A DNA stretch of 64,000 nucleotides from Straminergon stramineum (taxonomy: Eukaryota > Streptophyta > Bryopsida > Hypnales > Calliergonaceae): NCBI GenBank assembly GCA_963920665.1, contig OY987263.1, forward strand, positions 24,168,547 to 24,232,546. Reading direction: 5' to 3'. This document shows positions 11,987-24,520 of the stretch, piece by piece (the first letter of the stretch is position 1; the number at the start of each line of letters is the position of its first letter). A program made the translations under genes and the position numbers. Under the pieces are notes generated by a model. It searched no databases and was not told where the DNA came from. It saw only the letters and a program-made list of their open reading frames with translations.

Positions 11987-13974
11987 CTGGAACTTTCCTC
12001 TTTGATGTAGGTTATATTATTTGTTAATTCTGTCATAGTGCTTTGCGAAGAACAGATGGTATAATGTAAGTAAAAAAAATTGACGTCTGTCATTATTAGA
12101 TTAGTGAACACTCTGCATTTGTTACGGCTGCTGTTTGACAAATGTGGTGTTATTTGCCATTAGCACGTCAATGGAAACCATGCAGCGTTTTTCTGCAGAC
12201 TTTTTGAAACTCATGAGATTCGTGCCTAGGGTTCAAGAGATTGCCTGAAGGCACATCTCGATACTCGTCATCCAGCGTTGTAGAAAACTAACTACCCTGA
12301 GTTTGTGATTGGAAGTTATGCTAGGGACTCAGGTTTTTCTGCCCCGGGTTCATCACTAATATAAGATCGTACCCAATCGTTTTGCAGTGTTGAATTCTGG
12401 CGGATTGTAGCGTGCACTCGATGAGAGCTATGGACACTATCTGATAAAACTTGGTGGCTGGTGTTCCGCAGGACTTTGACCAGCGCACTGTCGCTGCCAG
12501 GAGAGCAGGAAGATTGTCGTAGTTTCACACGCCTGTAGTCGATTTTTGAAAGCTCCCGCTACTTGCTGTCTGTCAAGAAGGATTTGCATAGCAGTTGTAC
12601 CAAAGCGTCCTCATTGACACACCCTTTTTCGCGGCCTAACGGCTGGCCTATTGAGTGCCCATTCACAATTCACGGTCTATTGTTTCCTTCACATTTTAAT
12701 GTTACCAATCCATGACTTGAATTCTGGTGAGTTGCTAGTTCTAGTTCGCTATTTCTTCTGTATCAGATTCTAATTCCAAATTGAAGGACTCTGATGGAGC
12801 GGTCCGGAGCATCGTTTTCTGCGATGTAAACCCTCTTTCAATGTATAAAAAGAAATCAAACACCTCAAGCGCTTTCGCTGGCTTTCATCCTGTACCGTTC
12901 TTAGTTTCATAATCCAGCAGCAAAATTTTGTGACCCGTTTTGCATATTTCCAATGACCGATATGACGATTATCAACTTTCAGCGTAGGAGGATCTGTTTA
13001 TCTGCAATGTGAAAGGTTTCCTTCAGTCAGTGGTGTTGCCAGATCCTGAGAGTTGGTTTCCAATATAGTTTATTGATTTGGGACAGTAAGCTGGTGAATG
13101 CGGCTTGCTTTTTGGGCAGGTACCTACGTTATGATCTCATTTTTTGTCAAGATTTAAAGAAAAAAGAAAAAAGAAAAAGATAGGGAAATTGATGAGCTTT
13201 ATGGGGGAATATTATTTTTATTTCAATTGGTGCCTTGGAGGCAAAAATTATGCCACAATAAGCCCAAATTGGCAAGGGTGGCAAGGGTGGCTAGCAATAG
13301 AAACAAATAAATTGGAAATGATTTTTTTTAAACTTACATCTTATAGATTATATTTTTGTTGATGTGGAAAGATTTGATTCATTCCATTTGGTTAAATATT
13401 GTTAGAGTCATAAAGCTCCTTGTTTTGTGGGCATTCTTTGCAAATTCTTGAGAAAATAATGTTGGATCTACTTTTGAACATAATTTTAACAATTTAAAAA
13501 AAAATTGCACTTGTTTAGTAGGCTTTCTAGGACAATCTCATTAGTAGAATTAGTGTTTTTTTTTGTTTTTTTTGACACAAGTGTGTTGAAGAACACACTG
13601 CAAGGGGTTTCCATCGAGGAGAAAGGTTGATTTCATGCCAGATAAACTAACCTATCCCAGTTAGGTACCAAACTAGCAACCTCGCCATTTGGTTTGGGTA
13701 CCTTTTCCACCATCATTTGGTAGTTTAGGGTCATCTTGGACCAAAATTAGTGTGTTTCAATTCCATCTTAGAACTGTCAATAATTTATTTTTTTCTATTT
13801 TATACCTTCTTTGACTCAACAATTTCTTAAAAAATTAAAATTATAGGGGGACAGAGGTAATAATATTTTCTCCAAACATTCAATCAATTATTCAACATGA
13901 GAAAATTTTAATTCATAATTTTTAGTACAAAAGATTTAGGTTATACTGTTAAGAAGATTCAAAGCCTTGTAATC
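11987..13974. other. 3' flank of the CX3C gene, then AT-rich DNA
   Basis: About 12000-13100 has a less AT-biased composition than its surroundings and may include the 3' UTR or downstream transcribed sequence of the preceding gene, but no exon is recognisable. Beyond 13140 the sequence becomes A/T-rich with homopolymer runs. No repeat termini were resolved. Confidence 0.35.
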
Positions 13975-14212
13975 TAGTCATGCTAGGGAAAACAACTATT
14001 TTTTTTCACTTCAAATGTTTATATCTTGTGATTGATACAATCAAAGTTTCTGAATTTTTTGAATACATCTACATACTAGTCTAGTGAAAGATCCTATTGT
14101 TGAATATGCAAAAAAAAAATGTTTCATTTTTTTGTTGTTTGCATAGGAAATGGTAGTTTTGAGTGGGTTTTGATTTTTTTTTAAAATGGTCTTGGAAATA
14201 GAAGAGTTAACT
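13975..14212 (-). repeat. Degenerate, inverted copy of the TTAA-ended repeat family
   Basis: Read on the minus strand this follows the 5' half of the element at 5921-6855, including the GATCCTAT block next to an A run and the GTTTTGAGTG block. The terminus has decayed to AGTTAACTAAACCTCTAGTCC. Confidence 0.5.
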
Positions 14213-14650
14213 AAACCTCTAGTCCTATACTAGATATTTTTCTTGAAGTCATCAAATTCATTGTGCTCAACTTCAAGGGTCACATTTGAGCTAAAAAATG
14301 CATGTTTTTTTGGCAGACATACTTTTAATTTACTATTATTACAAAGTCATGCTGGGTATCCATGTCATTATTTGACATCATTAAAAACTTCAATTGCATA
14401 AGAGGAGAATATAGCTTGCTGTGGCTAACTTATCCACTAGAGGTAAGGTAGGATGCTCTAAAAGTGCCCACTTAAGGTCTAGTCCACCTCTCTCATGGGC
14501 TTTTGTAGACATTAAGAATTTTTAATTATTATTTGGAAAAAAAGATGAGAAAAGTGCCATGCAACAAAAGTGGTTTCATTATTTTGAAGTAGTAATGAAT
14601 TAGTTATGATTTTTCAAAAATGTCAGCTCTAGACCCCTCATAAGAAGATT

Positions 14651-14787
14651 GGGAGGGTGTTATTCCCAAGGCATATTTTCAACATGTAACTATATCCCCT
14701 CCCCCCTTCTCATTGACTTTAAAATAGAAAGTCAAAAGAGAGGTATAGTTACATATTGAAAGTATACCTTGGAAATAACACTCTCTC
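14651..14787. repeat. Foldback element of 137 bp
   Basis: The left arm GGGAGGGTGTTATTCCCAAG and right arm CTTGGAAATAACACTCTC pair with few mismatches, and complementarity extends inward through AACATGTAACTATA / TATAGTTACATATT. The composition and length are MITE-like. No clear target duplication. Confidence 0.65.
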
Positions 14788-15302
14788 GATCTGTTTGTGT
14801 CTCATTCTGACAATAGGTGTGGCAAAATGCACACATACTGTTGGAGAAGTAGCAAGCTGACTTGTAGTAAAGAACAAGTGAGGGGTGTTAATGCGACCAT
14901 TGGCAACCTTAAAGGGACCGTATTTGTATCAATTCAATTCTACAAATTTTTCCTTCTTTACAAGGTATTTGGCTAGCCAACTCTTATTTAAAACAAGTGA
15001 ATGAGCATTTGTCACTAAAATTTCAAAATGGACTACAACACATATTAAACCTATCCATACTAGAAGCATACAACAAAATTCAAAATACTTGATTGTGCCC
15101 TACTTCATGCTTAGTCCATTTACTGTCTATCACAAAGCCATTTTAGAACCATCTGAAGTCCATTTAATACCTAATTATAGGGTCAATTTGAAGAAGGTGG
15201 GCTACTATAGGACTGAAAGACTACAAAATTATAAATTCATTTATGTCACAACTACTCATTAAGTTTCTATTCTTTGGAGAGAAAAATATAAAAATTCTAA
15301 AA

Positions 15303-15462
15303 TAAGGTAAACTACCCCATTCCATACCAAATGGGAGCAAGCTCATTGTGGGCTAAATTATGTGAGAGGTGTACATTTCAAAACTCGAATGTACACCACT
15401 AACATATTTTAACCCATAATGGGCTTGCTCCCATTTGATCTGGAATAGGGTAGTTTACCTTA
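15303..15462. mobile_element. Foldback MITE, TAAGGTAAACTACCCC termini
   Basis: Left TAAGGTAAACTACCCCATTC and right GAATAGGGTAGTTTACCTTA are near-perfect inverted repeats. The arms extend through GGGAGCAAGC / GCTTGCTCCC and the GTGTACATT / AATGTACAC pair, so most of the 160 bp can fold. The TAAGGTAAA end is shared with the longer element at 60146-60643, which suggests a common family. Confidence 0.72.
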
Positions 15463-16460
15463 GATCATCACTGCATGAGCAAAGAGTCTGCCGGGGAGAA
15501 TTCACCTTCAAATTGTAAGCATAATTAATTAAGTGTACCAAATGCTGGACCCCTTCCTGCACCCCTTCCTGCACCCTACGTACTGGAGAGAATCAAACCT
15601 GCCATTTGGAGGTCACAGTCCTAGTCATACCTCACCGGTAGTGAAAAAGATTGGGAGGCTCTTTCAGTCCTCCCCATCTCCCAATGGCAAGGTGAAATTT
15701 GTCACTAACTTTACTTATGCTGCAGATGCTGTCTCTCTCTCTCTGTTGTCCTGCTCTACTGAAGACCAGTGGCAGTCTGTAGCAGCAGCTGCAATAATAT
15801 TCATCTACAGAGAAGAAATCTCTGGCTTGGTGAGACCCCAAACAAAAAGCATTGCAAATGTGGCGTTGCTGTCAAAAGTACGACGGATACAGACGACTGG
15901 GTTCCTACTCAGTGTCTGTCTGTGACTGAACCCGGCCATGCCATTTCGACGCGACGTACATGCAGCAGTCACAACTGTAGCGCTTGATGTTGCAAAGCCT
16001 CCTACTGATCGAAGAGTCCACTCCCACCGCAATCTCGTGATACAATTTACTGAGCTTTAAGTTGATTCCGAATCTCCGAGAACAAAAAGAATGTGAATAC
16101 TAGCTAGGATGCCGACTGATGTCACACGGTAGCTAGGCTGATCGAGTGATCGATCGATGTATTGCGAAGTTTTTTCATTTGTCTGACACTATCATTCTCG
16201 TGTAGGTGTTGCAGGGGAAGCATGATTTCGTAAGGACACGGATGTGCTGGTGGTGAAGCACAGGCCACAGGCAAGAGCTTTCTTGTCCTGTGCACACTAT
16301 TGCTCCTCTGACTTCGCTTCTGCAATAAATAATTCACGCAGACATGGACGGAGGAGGGCTTTGACAAAGCCGGGGACAAAGCCCGGGACAAAAGCTTCAG
16401 CAGTTCCTTACCAGACTGAGGGACACCAGGAATATCATCCAATCACTAACTGAAGGGAGG
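15463..16460. other. GC-richer island with no recognised gene
   Basis: This kilobase is less AT-rich than its neighbours and holds overlapping ORFs on both strands: 15533-15925 (+), ATG-led; 16122-16442 (-), 106 aa. None resembles a family I know, and the reading frames conflict. It may be a transcribed non-coding region, a 5' region of an unseen exon, or an old gene relic. A CT microsatellite occurs near 15730-15745. Confidence 0.3.
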
Positions 16461-17623
16461 ATGAACTTTTTCCTGAGCAAATTTCACTGACAACAATCCA
16501 AGAATGACCAACATTGAATTTGATATGCAAAAATTATGAGAGTTCAAAGTCAAAGTCATAAATTTTTCAATGTTGTACCCGGCCTAATTTGTAGTGACCT
16601 ATATGTTGAACATTTGGCAATCAGTATCTATTGATGAGACTCCAAACTCAAATCAAATGGAAGTCATAATTAATATGCTTTGTTTCCTTCAATCATCCTC
16701 TTTGGGTCACAAGATGGATTAGAAAAGACTCCCACATTTTTAGAATTCATGGGCTTTGAAATTGTTGAATGTGCATGGTTAAAGCTAATCTAATGGGATA
16801 TAATTCATATTGTTTTTCAAGCAACTTTCAAAGTGGAATGAACTAATTATTAACTTCCAACCTCCCTATCTCTTATTCTATACCTCCAATGTTTGATTTG
16901 ATTTGATTAAAGAATGGAATCACTAGAAGTAGTCTTTTTAATGGTGGGATATAGAACATTGATTATGAAATTCCCTTACTTAGTTGTAGGAGGTCAAAAA
17001 AAACACAATATGAAATTTAGAGTTGGAATGAAAGAATATCTTTATTACCAAGTCTAGATTTATTAGGGCACAATTTTGGGTAGATACATGGTTTTAGCTC
17101 ATCCCACTTCTAGGGAAGTAAAATTAACCAACAAAGGATTCATGATTATGCAATGACCTTTTTGATTGATCATGTTGTAGAAATATAATCTAAAATGATA
17201 AATTCTTTTTATCATTAGATTGAGAGAAGAACCTTGCATGAATTAATTAAGAATGTAGAAAAATGAACAAATAAAAAGACTTATTGAAACTCTTCAAAAT
17301 TGCCTTAAGAATACAAGGCACAAATTGGGCCTAAATATCATCCATAAAGGGCTATTATCAAATACAAAATATGCTAAAAATCCTAAGTTCCCCTTTGAGA
17401 GTGTGAATTGAATTGAAGAAAATATTAGTGTGAACCACATTTTCGTATCATTCTACAATTAGGAAATCAATGGAGTGTGATAATTGTTCTAAAATATCTG
17501 AGCTTAGGAATTATCTAATACTCAAAATTGGAATAGAAACTAAGTTGAAATCACAAACTTCATTTCAATGGATGAAAAATTACAATCCTTTGTGGGAGAC
17601 TAATCATTTGAAACCATTTAATC
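16461..17623. other. AT-rich gene-free stretch
   Basis: No exon chain, RNA gene or delimited repeat was seen here. Confidence 0.4.
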
Positions 17624-17839
17624 CACTATAATAAATCCACGTTTTAGGTGATGAGCCTTAATTTTTGGAATAGATTTTAGGTGATGTTCAATGCAACAAA
17701 TCCATGTTTTTATGTCCAAAAAAACATCAAAGTAATAACAATGTTGATATAAAAACATGGGTTTGTTGCATTGCACATCACCTAAAATCTATTCCAAAAA
17801 CTTAAGGCTCATCACCTAGAACATGGGTTTCTTATAGTG
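17624..17839. mobile_element. CACTA-type MITE with 3-bp target duplication
   Basis: The 216-bp foldback begins CACTATAATAAATCCA and ends TGGGTTTCTTATAGTG, and is flanked on both sides by ATC (17621-17623 and 17840-17842). CACTA ends plus a 3-bp duplication are the signature of the CACTA (En/Spm) superfamily. Internal arms also pair, for example TAGGTGATGAGCCTTAA with TTAAGGCTCATCACCTA. It has no coding capacity. Internal phrases resemble the element at 53413-53604, which has the same type of ends. Confidence 0.85.
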
Positions 17840-18633
17840 ATCACAATGATATACCTAAGTGGCATTTCTAAGGTTAAAGATATGCATTTAATATTTAATA
17901 ATAGATAACATCTTTCATCTCATCCTTAGAACTTCATTACACCTACCAAGCCGTGTATTGATACATTTACTACCATTGTTAGGGTGGTTAAATGAATATG
18001 AAATAATTCCCTTGTTGATCATTATAATGTAATTTGGATGCAAGGAATTCAAATTTGAAATCTAAAAATCTACTCTAGAGATTATATTTTCTTTTGTTTT
18101 AACTATGGAACTTGATAGCCCAGATGAATTCTTTGCCTCCTAATTTCCATGGTATTATCTATGTTGTGCCATTTGTTAGCACAAGTAAAAGTATAATACC
18201 ATGACATAATTCTAATTCCACATAAGATATTAACTACTAACATCCAAATGCATCTTAGTAAGCAATTGAACATTGTTTCTATCTTCAAATTACCTGCACT
18301 AAATGGTGAAATTAGATTGCCTTAACAATTAGGTTTCCTTTTACCCTAAGAAAATTACTTTCCAAGCCATCAAAGTCAACCAATATTTCTACAAATACTT
18401 CCATTTGTACACATGGAGGTTTACAAGTCCCAATTCCAACAATACCTAATTCAAAAGTTTGTAGTGCATTCTTGTACAATAATAGGAAATATTTATATAG
18501 TGTCAAATGAGTCAAGAAATTAGTATAGGGCAACCCAATTTCACTATTTAGTATACTAGTTGTTTAATTGTTTGATCTTATCAATCATAACTCAAAAGAG
18601 CAGCCCTTTTCAATTCCCTTCTTTTGCATGGTT

Positions 18634-18711
18634 CACTAGAAGAAAACTGTATTACAGTGAACAAAAGCTAGGTGACATTTTTGTTCTCTGCAACACAATT
18701 TTCAACTAGTG
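18634..18711. mobile_element. Very short CACTA-type MITE
   Basis: A 78-bp segment begins CACTAGAAGAAAAC and ends ATTTTCAACTAGTG, flanked by GTT on both sides (18631-18633 and 18712-18714). Inverted CACTAG ends and the 3-bp duplication fit a CACTA-derived element. The short length makes chance more plausible than for the 17624 copy. Confidence 0.6.
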
Positions 18712-18779
18712 GTTGGACATCCCATGAACAAATCATCCTATGAATAATTTCCAAAGTGCTAAACATAGGTGTACCCCAA

Positions 18780-19279
18780 ATCGAATCCCAGCTCCAAGCA
18801 GCTCTCATGAATAGAGATTGTACATTTTAGTGTACATTTTAGGGCAGAATATGTATAGGGTCGGTTTTCCAAAGCTTTTCGAAAGGGGTTGACATTAGGT
18901 GCAGTTTCCTTCCTTCCTTCCAATAGTTTCAAGGGTAAGGAGCATTATTGAGCAAGTCTTTTTTTGCCTTCAGTGCCAGTCTCTCCAGGCCATTGAAAAG
19001 TACTCTCTAAGTTTAAAACTCATATAATTGTTGTGACTGAGCGGAGTCCTTGTGTCATGTGATATCCTGCCCCGGGATTTTCCTTTTGTTTGGGACAATC
19101 CCAAGGCTTCTTGGGGAAAGGTCTGCTGCGGAAGAGACACTGATTGAACAAAAGTTTGTGTACCTTAAGTTATGATACTTCAAGGGGGGCTCTGCGGTTC
19201 TGCCTGATTGAACAAGCGAAGGACCTGCCATAGTTTATTTGGGCTTCAGTTCAGAGGCACAATAGGCCTATCTAGTCAA
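18780..19279. other. Gene-free segment, moderately GC-richer
   Basis: No ORF of interest and no delimited repeat. The composition is less AT-rich than the flanks, and tandem TTCC units occur near 18907-18922. Confidence 0.35.
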
Positions 19280-19282
19280 TAA

Positions 19283-19424
19283 GGGCAGGCTTCCATGTGG
19301 AGTTGGGGCTGGTGAAGTCCACCGATCAGCGGTGGAATGGGTGTCCTGTTTTTTGGAACTCTCTGTCCACTGCTGATCGGTGAAGTGAACTTCACTGGCC
19401 CCGACTCCACATAGAAGCCCGCCC
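19283..19424. mobile_element. Harbinger/Tourist-like MITE flanked by TAA
   Basis: The 142-bp foldback runs from GGGCAGGCTTCCATGTGGAG to a mirrored end CTCCACATAGAAGCCCGCCC, with TAA on both sides (19280-19282 and 19425-19427). The inner arms CCGATCAGCGGTGGA and TCCACTGCTGATCGG also pair. G-rich termini with a 3-bp TAA duplication fit the PIF/Harbinger (Tourist) type. Confidence 0.8.
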
Positions 19425-19639
19425 TAAGCTACTGTACAGTACCTTGGGAACCACAAGCAAGCTGAAGCAACAAGTTGGTGGCACTCACAACACTGAGGAT
19501 ACATACCTCTATAATATCACAAGCCTTATGAGAGTAAAAGTCACATTGTTTACTCTTGCTAGGCAAGCACACTTTGGTAGGATGTCATCAGAAGTTGGAA
19601 AGTTGCATAGGAACCTCTCTCAACCAATACTTTCTAAAG

Positions 19640-19806
19640 TAATTAATCGATCTCTCTAAAATACTATTGATTGTCGGTCCCAGCTTGGGCTACATACAAA
19701 ATTCATTAATGCAAATGAACCTCCCTAATGTAATAACCTCTTTCATGTACATAATATAATAGCTAGTTGATCCTGACCCTATTACTTTAGAGAGGTTCAA
19801 TTATAA
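19640..19806. mobile_element. Possible mariner-type MITE relic
   Basis: Imperfect inverted ends surround a core with CGGTCCCAGCTTGGGC and a mirrored GATCCTGACCCTATTACTTT; both ends carry a CTCTCTAAA / TTTAGAGAG pair. From memory this resembles plant mariner-like MITEs with ACCTCTCTAAA ends and a GGTCCC core. The edges are approximate and the TA duplication is not certain. Confidence 0.45.
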
Positions 19807-19824
19807 TCTTATAATGATGTGGCA

Positions 19825-20039
19825 ACCTTGAAAAGTGTGATGGATGACGTAGAATCTTTTATATGTAAGACAAAAGTGCATACTTGTTCATCCTAGGAAT
19901 TTGATATAAAAAGTAGAGGTCTTGTGTAGTAGTTTGATCTCCAATGAGTGCTCTTGGTTGATTTTTTAATTAGCAAATGATTAACATGGTACAAATAAGG
20001 ATGATTTCTACGGTGACCAACCTGATGTTCTAGGGTTAA
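19825..20039. repeat. Diverged copy of a 0.2-kb TTAA-ended repeat
   Basis: The order of blocks (ATGGATGA..., GTTCATCCT, TAGTAGTTTGATCTCC, ending GTTCTAGGGTTAA) follows the repeats at 22844-23075 and 59934-60138. This is the most diverged of the three; its left end is not sharp. Confidence 0.5.
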
Positions 20040-21617
20040 GGTAGGATCATCTAAATTAGAGCCTGTTCCCAAAGAAAGCTCTAGAAAAAAACAAAGAAAA
20101 ATAGATGCTTGTTGCATGCTCTTCAAGGTGTGAACATTGAGAATAGGATATAGTTTTAGAAAATCTACAACTTCAACTTTGACCTTGTCATCTCAAATTC
20201 TTTAGAATTTAGATTCAACGATTCACCATTGTTGAAACAACACAACAAACACAAACTAGCCACTCAAGGTTGTCTCAACAATGTTACAAGTTGTATTGAT
20301 TCAATGCACTGTTATTGTTACATGGTATAACTTTGCATATTATAATCAAATATTATTCTTGTCTTTCGCCCAATTTTATTGCAATTTATGTGATTGAAAA
20401 ATAAAAGCTTGCTGACACTCAATAATGCTTGCCAAAGAAATTTGCACAATTTGAGGTGATCCTACCTTAGAAGAAATTCAATAAGTATACAAAGTGTTTT
20501 TGACTACCTTTTAACTCTTGCAACCCTAATAGTAATCGAAAGCATGCTCTATTCTAGTTGATCAATATTCTCTAAATGACACACTTTGGACTCTTTTGAA
20601 CTCTTTCAAGTTTGGGATGCTTCTCAAAATCTTTATTGAATTTGTTCATATATGTGGAAAGGTTTTGAAAGTCTAACAATACTTAAATGAATGAAAAGTA
20701 GTTGAGTTAGAATGTGGTACAATGTCTTCCATCTTAGATAAAATCAACAAAATTTAGTTGATTAGGCCCCCCACACATAGGTTTCATGATTTCATTCTAT
20801 TATTTGGACAATGGTAAGCTTGGGGTATCACTTTTTGGACACACTAATTAGGTGATTTTTGTTTAAAACCTTCAAAGTTTGTCTAATTTGTTGATTTTGA
20901 TCAATTATGAAGACCCTAAAATGAAAAAAAAATTCTTGCACCTCAACAGGATCAAAATATATATTTCTAATGTTTTTTTTCTTTAAACTTAAATTTTTGG
21001 ATTTATTGATAGAGGTGAGAAAAAAAGCTAAATTTTGAAATTTTGCAAGTATTGTATTGCACAATTTATTAATTTTTTTTATTGATAAAATTCATCATTT
21101 TATGTATGGAACCACTAAATATAAGTCATGTCCAAAAATGATACTAAAATAAAATTATTTGATATTTCAAATGCTTGTTATTGAAGATTCTAGGTACATA
21201 GGATGAAACTTACTTTTTCAACTAAATAATTCATTAAAAGTTTCTTAAAACTCTTTGATTGCCATGAATTTTTTTTTTCTTGATGTACTATCAATGTAGG
21301 CAGTTAAAACCACATTTTGTGAAATCAGACTTGATTGTATTTAAAAGATGAAGTCGTTAGACATAGTGGAATGGACTACTATTGTAGTATAGACAACCAT
21401 TTTGGATACCCTAAATTGACCATTGCTAATTGGGAATTCAAAATCTCACTCTCCACATGTAATAAGGTACTAAAAGTCTAACCATCAACAAAATGCAATC
21501 TTTTTTCTACTTTTTCTAAAATTTAGTGACAAAAAGATATCTAGTGTATCATACCTAGAAGGCAAGCATTCCGTGGAAAATAATTCTATTGCAAATTTCA
21601 ATTTTGGATGTTATTAA
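20040..21617. other. AT-rich gene-free stretch
   Basis: No gene was recognised. A short hairpin (CATTGTTGAAACAAC with GTTGTCTCAACAATG) lies at about 20227-20283. Confidence 0.4.
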
Positions 21618-21893
21618 GAGCAACCCCATGGCAAGGCAATAAGGTATGTAGACCTAGTGAATGGGTGGGCCAATCCAACGGTAGTGCCTCCACAGTGGGC
21701 ATGCCAAGGTCAAAAAAATAGTTGGACACTTCAGAAATTGAAGAGTGTAACGAAACATAGAGGGGCTCGTGTGTGGCTCACTATGGGATGTAAATGTCCT
21801 CCTAGCACAAGAGCAATGAAGTTGCAATCTTCTAAACCATACACCAAATCCCTACTTGGCCTTCTTTTTTGGTGCAACCACTATGGGATGCCC
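21618..21893. mobile_element. TAA-flanked Harbinger-like MITE, first of two adjacent
   Basis: The ends GAGCAACCCCATGG and CTATGGGATGCCC are imperfect inverted repeats and TAA lies on both sides (21615-21617 and 21894-21896). The 276-bp element has no recognisable gene; a short ORF inside looks spurious. The right TAA also serves as the left TAA of the next element. Confidence 0.65.
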
Positions 21894-21896
21894 TAA

Positions 21897-22326
21897 GAGT
21901 AGCTCCAATGTTGATACAAAAAGGGCCCGTCTATCTATCAAGCTTAGTTCTATTGCTGGAGCAAAAGGCGGGCTGGGCCACTTTCCAATGTGCTACTTGT
22001 GACTATGCTCCCATTGCAGTAACAAATTTTGGAACGACAAATTAAAAAAAAAATCCAAGTGAATCTCTTCTAGTTTTGAGTTCACTTTTGTCATCACCAC
22101 CACCACCACATATGGTCATCATCAAAGAATCTAAGTTTCTAGTGTATTACTACGCACTCAACAAATTGCGCCAAAATGTTGAGCAAAGGCAGTCTCATGT
22201 GAAGAGCCCTAGAAAATGTTGTTAGCTAAAACAGCTACATTGGGGAGCGATTTTTTTAGAGATGGACATTATTTGTCTTATTTGCACTATGTCTGTACTT
22301 GTTCCAGTGTTGCATTGGAGTTGTTC
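21897..22326. mobile_element. TAA-flanked Harbinger-like MITE, second of two adjacent
   Basis: The 430-bp element runs from GAGTAGCTCCAATG to CATTGGAGTTGTTC, inverted with few mismatches, flanked by TAA at 21894-21896 and 22327-22329. Internal blocks (CAAAAGGCGGGC, ATCAAAGAATCTAAG, CATGTGAAGAGCCCT) recur in the segment 38705-39165, showing a dispersed family. Confidence 0.75.
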
Positions 22327-22329
22327 TAA

Positions 22330-22843
22330 GTAAAGTAAACCAACCCATAACCACCAACTTCCTATTTCCACCATCCTACTTTTGGCCCTATTGCTACCAC
22401 AAAACTCATCTAAATTTGTCCATTTTTTGACAATTTTAGTGCATTAATGGCTACAAGGGTTAATGTGTCAAGCCTTCATTGGTGAATACTCAAGTGCTTA
22501 TAGATACATAGAATGGTGGTTTTTAGATTGTGTATATGACATTTATGACTCTAGTATATTGGTGGTTTTGTGATTTTAAGACATACCACTTTAGAAATTC
22601 ATAGAAATTACAATTTTAATCGGAAAATTATAATTCCACTTGAGCTTGATTTGTGAAACATGCATGCAACTCTTTGAAAAGTATGTGCCTCTCTTGGAGT
22701 TGGCCCCAAGATATTCAGATTGCAAATCAAGGTGGTAATCGGCTTGTCTACCTTAAGTGCTTGCATGTCTAGATTTTCAAGGGATTTGTGCACTTCACAA
22801 CATTGTCAGTCATTCTTTCTTCTTTTGTTGAAAGACAAGTAAT
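22330..22843. other. AT-rich gene-free stretch
   Basis: No exon, RNA gene or repeat end was recognised. Confidence 0.4.
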
Positions 22844-23075
22844 TTAACCCTTAAACGTTGACACAAACATTTTGTGTTTGATGGATGACATACAAAGAAT
22901 CTCTCTATGTAGGACAGAACTGTGACTATTCATCCTCATAATTTTGTGAGAAAAGCATAGATCTTCTATAGTAGTATGACTTCCGATGAATATTTTTGGA
23001 TTTTATAAAGTACATGATGTCACATGGTTCCCAAAGCGAGTATTTCCACGGTCACTAGCCCGGCGTTCAAGGGTT
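22844..23075. mobile_element. Short TTAA-ended repeat
   Basis: It begins TTAACCCTTAAACGTTGACA and ends GGCGTTCAAGGGTT, weak inverted ends of the same general style as the 5921-6855 family. Its body (AAGAATCTCTCT, GACTATTCATCCT, GTAGATGATGTCACA-like blocks) is strongly similar to 59934-60138. About 232 bp and non-coding. Confidence 0.7.
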
Positions 23076-23530
23076 GGGAGCGCACCAAACTGCGGCTAAG
23101 TTATAATACTTCGTTTCCAAAGCATTTTTCCATGTTTCAGTCCCGTGCACAATTTCCCAAAAAGTGTGGCTTCTGTAGTGCACCCCTGCGGCTGATTGTC
23201 AACACAGGGAGCCCCAAAGCGGAAGATGCTGAATTCTGGAAATGAGTGAAGTCGTGGACCCATTGCGACTCCCACGTCTGTCCTTCCCCGCAAACCACAC
23301 TGAAGGCGCATTCAAACGTGAAGGAAAGGAACTTTATATTACTCCCAGCACCAGTCACTTGGGCATGACGGCCTCAAGTGATGCTCCTAGTCAACTCCCG
23401 GAACAATTAAGAACTGAAAAAGCAACCAACTTCCAACTTCAGTTGGGACAGACTCATCACTCATGAGTGCAGTGCAGTGCAGCAGCAGTTTCCACTCCTC
23501 CCCCCCCCAGTGGGGGTTTCAGGCACAAAT
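23076..23530. other. GC-richer segment without a recognised gene
   Basis: Overlapping ORFs exist on both strands (for example 23096-23311 minus and 23242-23466 plus), but they conflict and resemble nothing I know. A C/G run lies near 23501-23516. Confidence 0.3.
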
Positions 23531-24520
23531 TTTTGCCCGTTGGCTATTTTTTGGGAAGGAAATTTTCATTTTACTTGATCAAAATAGCTAGATTACTAGA
23601 ATACTCTAATTCTAGGCTAGTGGAATTTTTTTTACCTCGGTCTCACCTAGTTTTGATATAATATAGATATCATCAAGTATTACCCATGTATGACATGATG
23701 GTATAGAAGAAATTATAGTTGGTTGCTTCTCCAAAGTGATAAAAAAATCATTGCTCCTCCCATCCCCACCTACATTCATCAAATGTTGTTCATCCAATGA
23801 TACTTATCCAACTTCCATCGTTCTATACCTTTGAATTCCATTCCTATTTTGTACTACTAAGAGAGAAATAATTCCACCCTCTTGAAGTTGGGTGTGAATT
23901 GAGGGCTTGCCATTCATATCGGGTCTCAATTGTAGCTAGAAGTAGTACTTTGTAGTTTGTACTACTTGAAGTCTAAGTAATGCTACAAATGTTTTGGTAG
24001 GGAAACTAGTTATTAAAAAAATTGTCCCCTATTTTGTAGTTGTTCATTTTGTATCTCATGACCTTTATTAGCTAATTCATTCCAAACTTGAAATTAAATT
24101 TTATAAATTCATATTCCCAAAATTTCTTAAGATTTGCAAAGGAACATTGATGAATCTACCACATTGTCTTAGGGCAACAAATGAATGTCTTGCAACCCCA
24201 AAACTTGACATGCAAACATTGTTCAATTAAATGTAAATACAACAAGATAAAAACATCTCAAATTGTGTAGGAAATGTCACCAACTATACATTAGGCTATT
24301 CATTACTAGGAATAACCCTCAATTGTTTATCCGAAAGACTTTATATAAGTATGAAAGAACATGCCCCCTACATTTTTGATTTTTTAGTGATATAATGTTC
24401 CTCCATTTATGAAAGTTGCAATAATTGGACTTTAAACCTCAAGCTAACAAGTTTTTTATGTTCAGCATCACCACAAAAACCGGCTAAATCATCATCAATA
24501 TCATCCATTGAGACACATCT
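23531..24520. other. AT-rich gene-free stretch
   Basis: No gene or delimited repeat was seen. Confidence 0.4.

Noticed and set aside
15533..16442. Overlapping ORFs on both strands in the GC-richer island
   Set aside because: Frames conflict and match no family; composition alone explains the open lengths.
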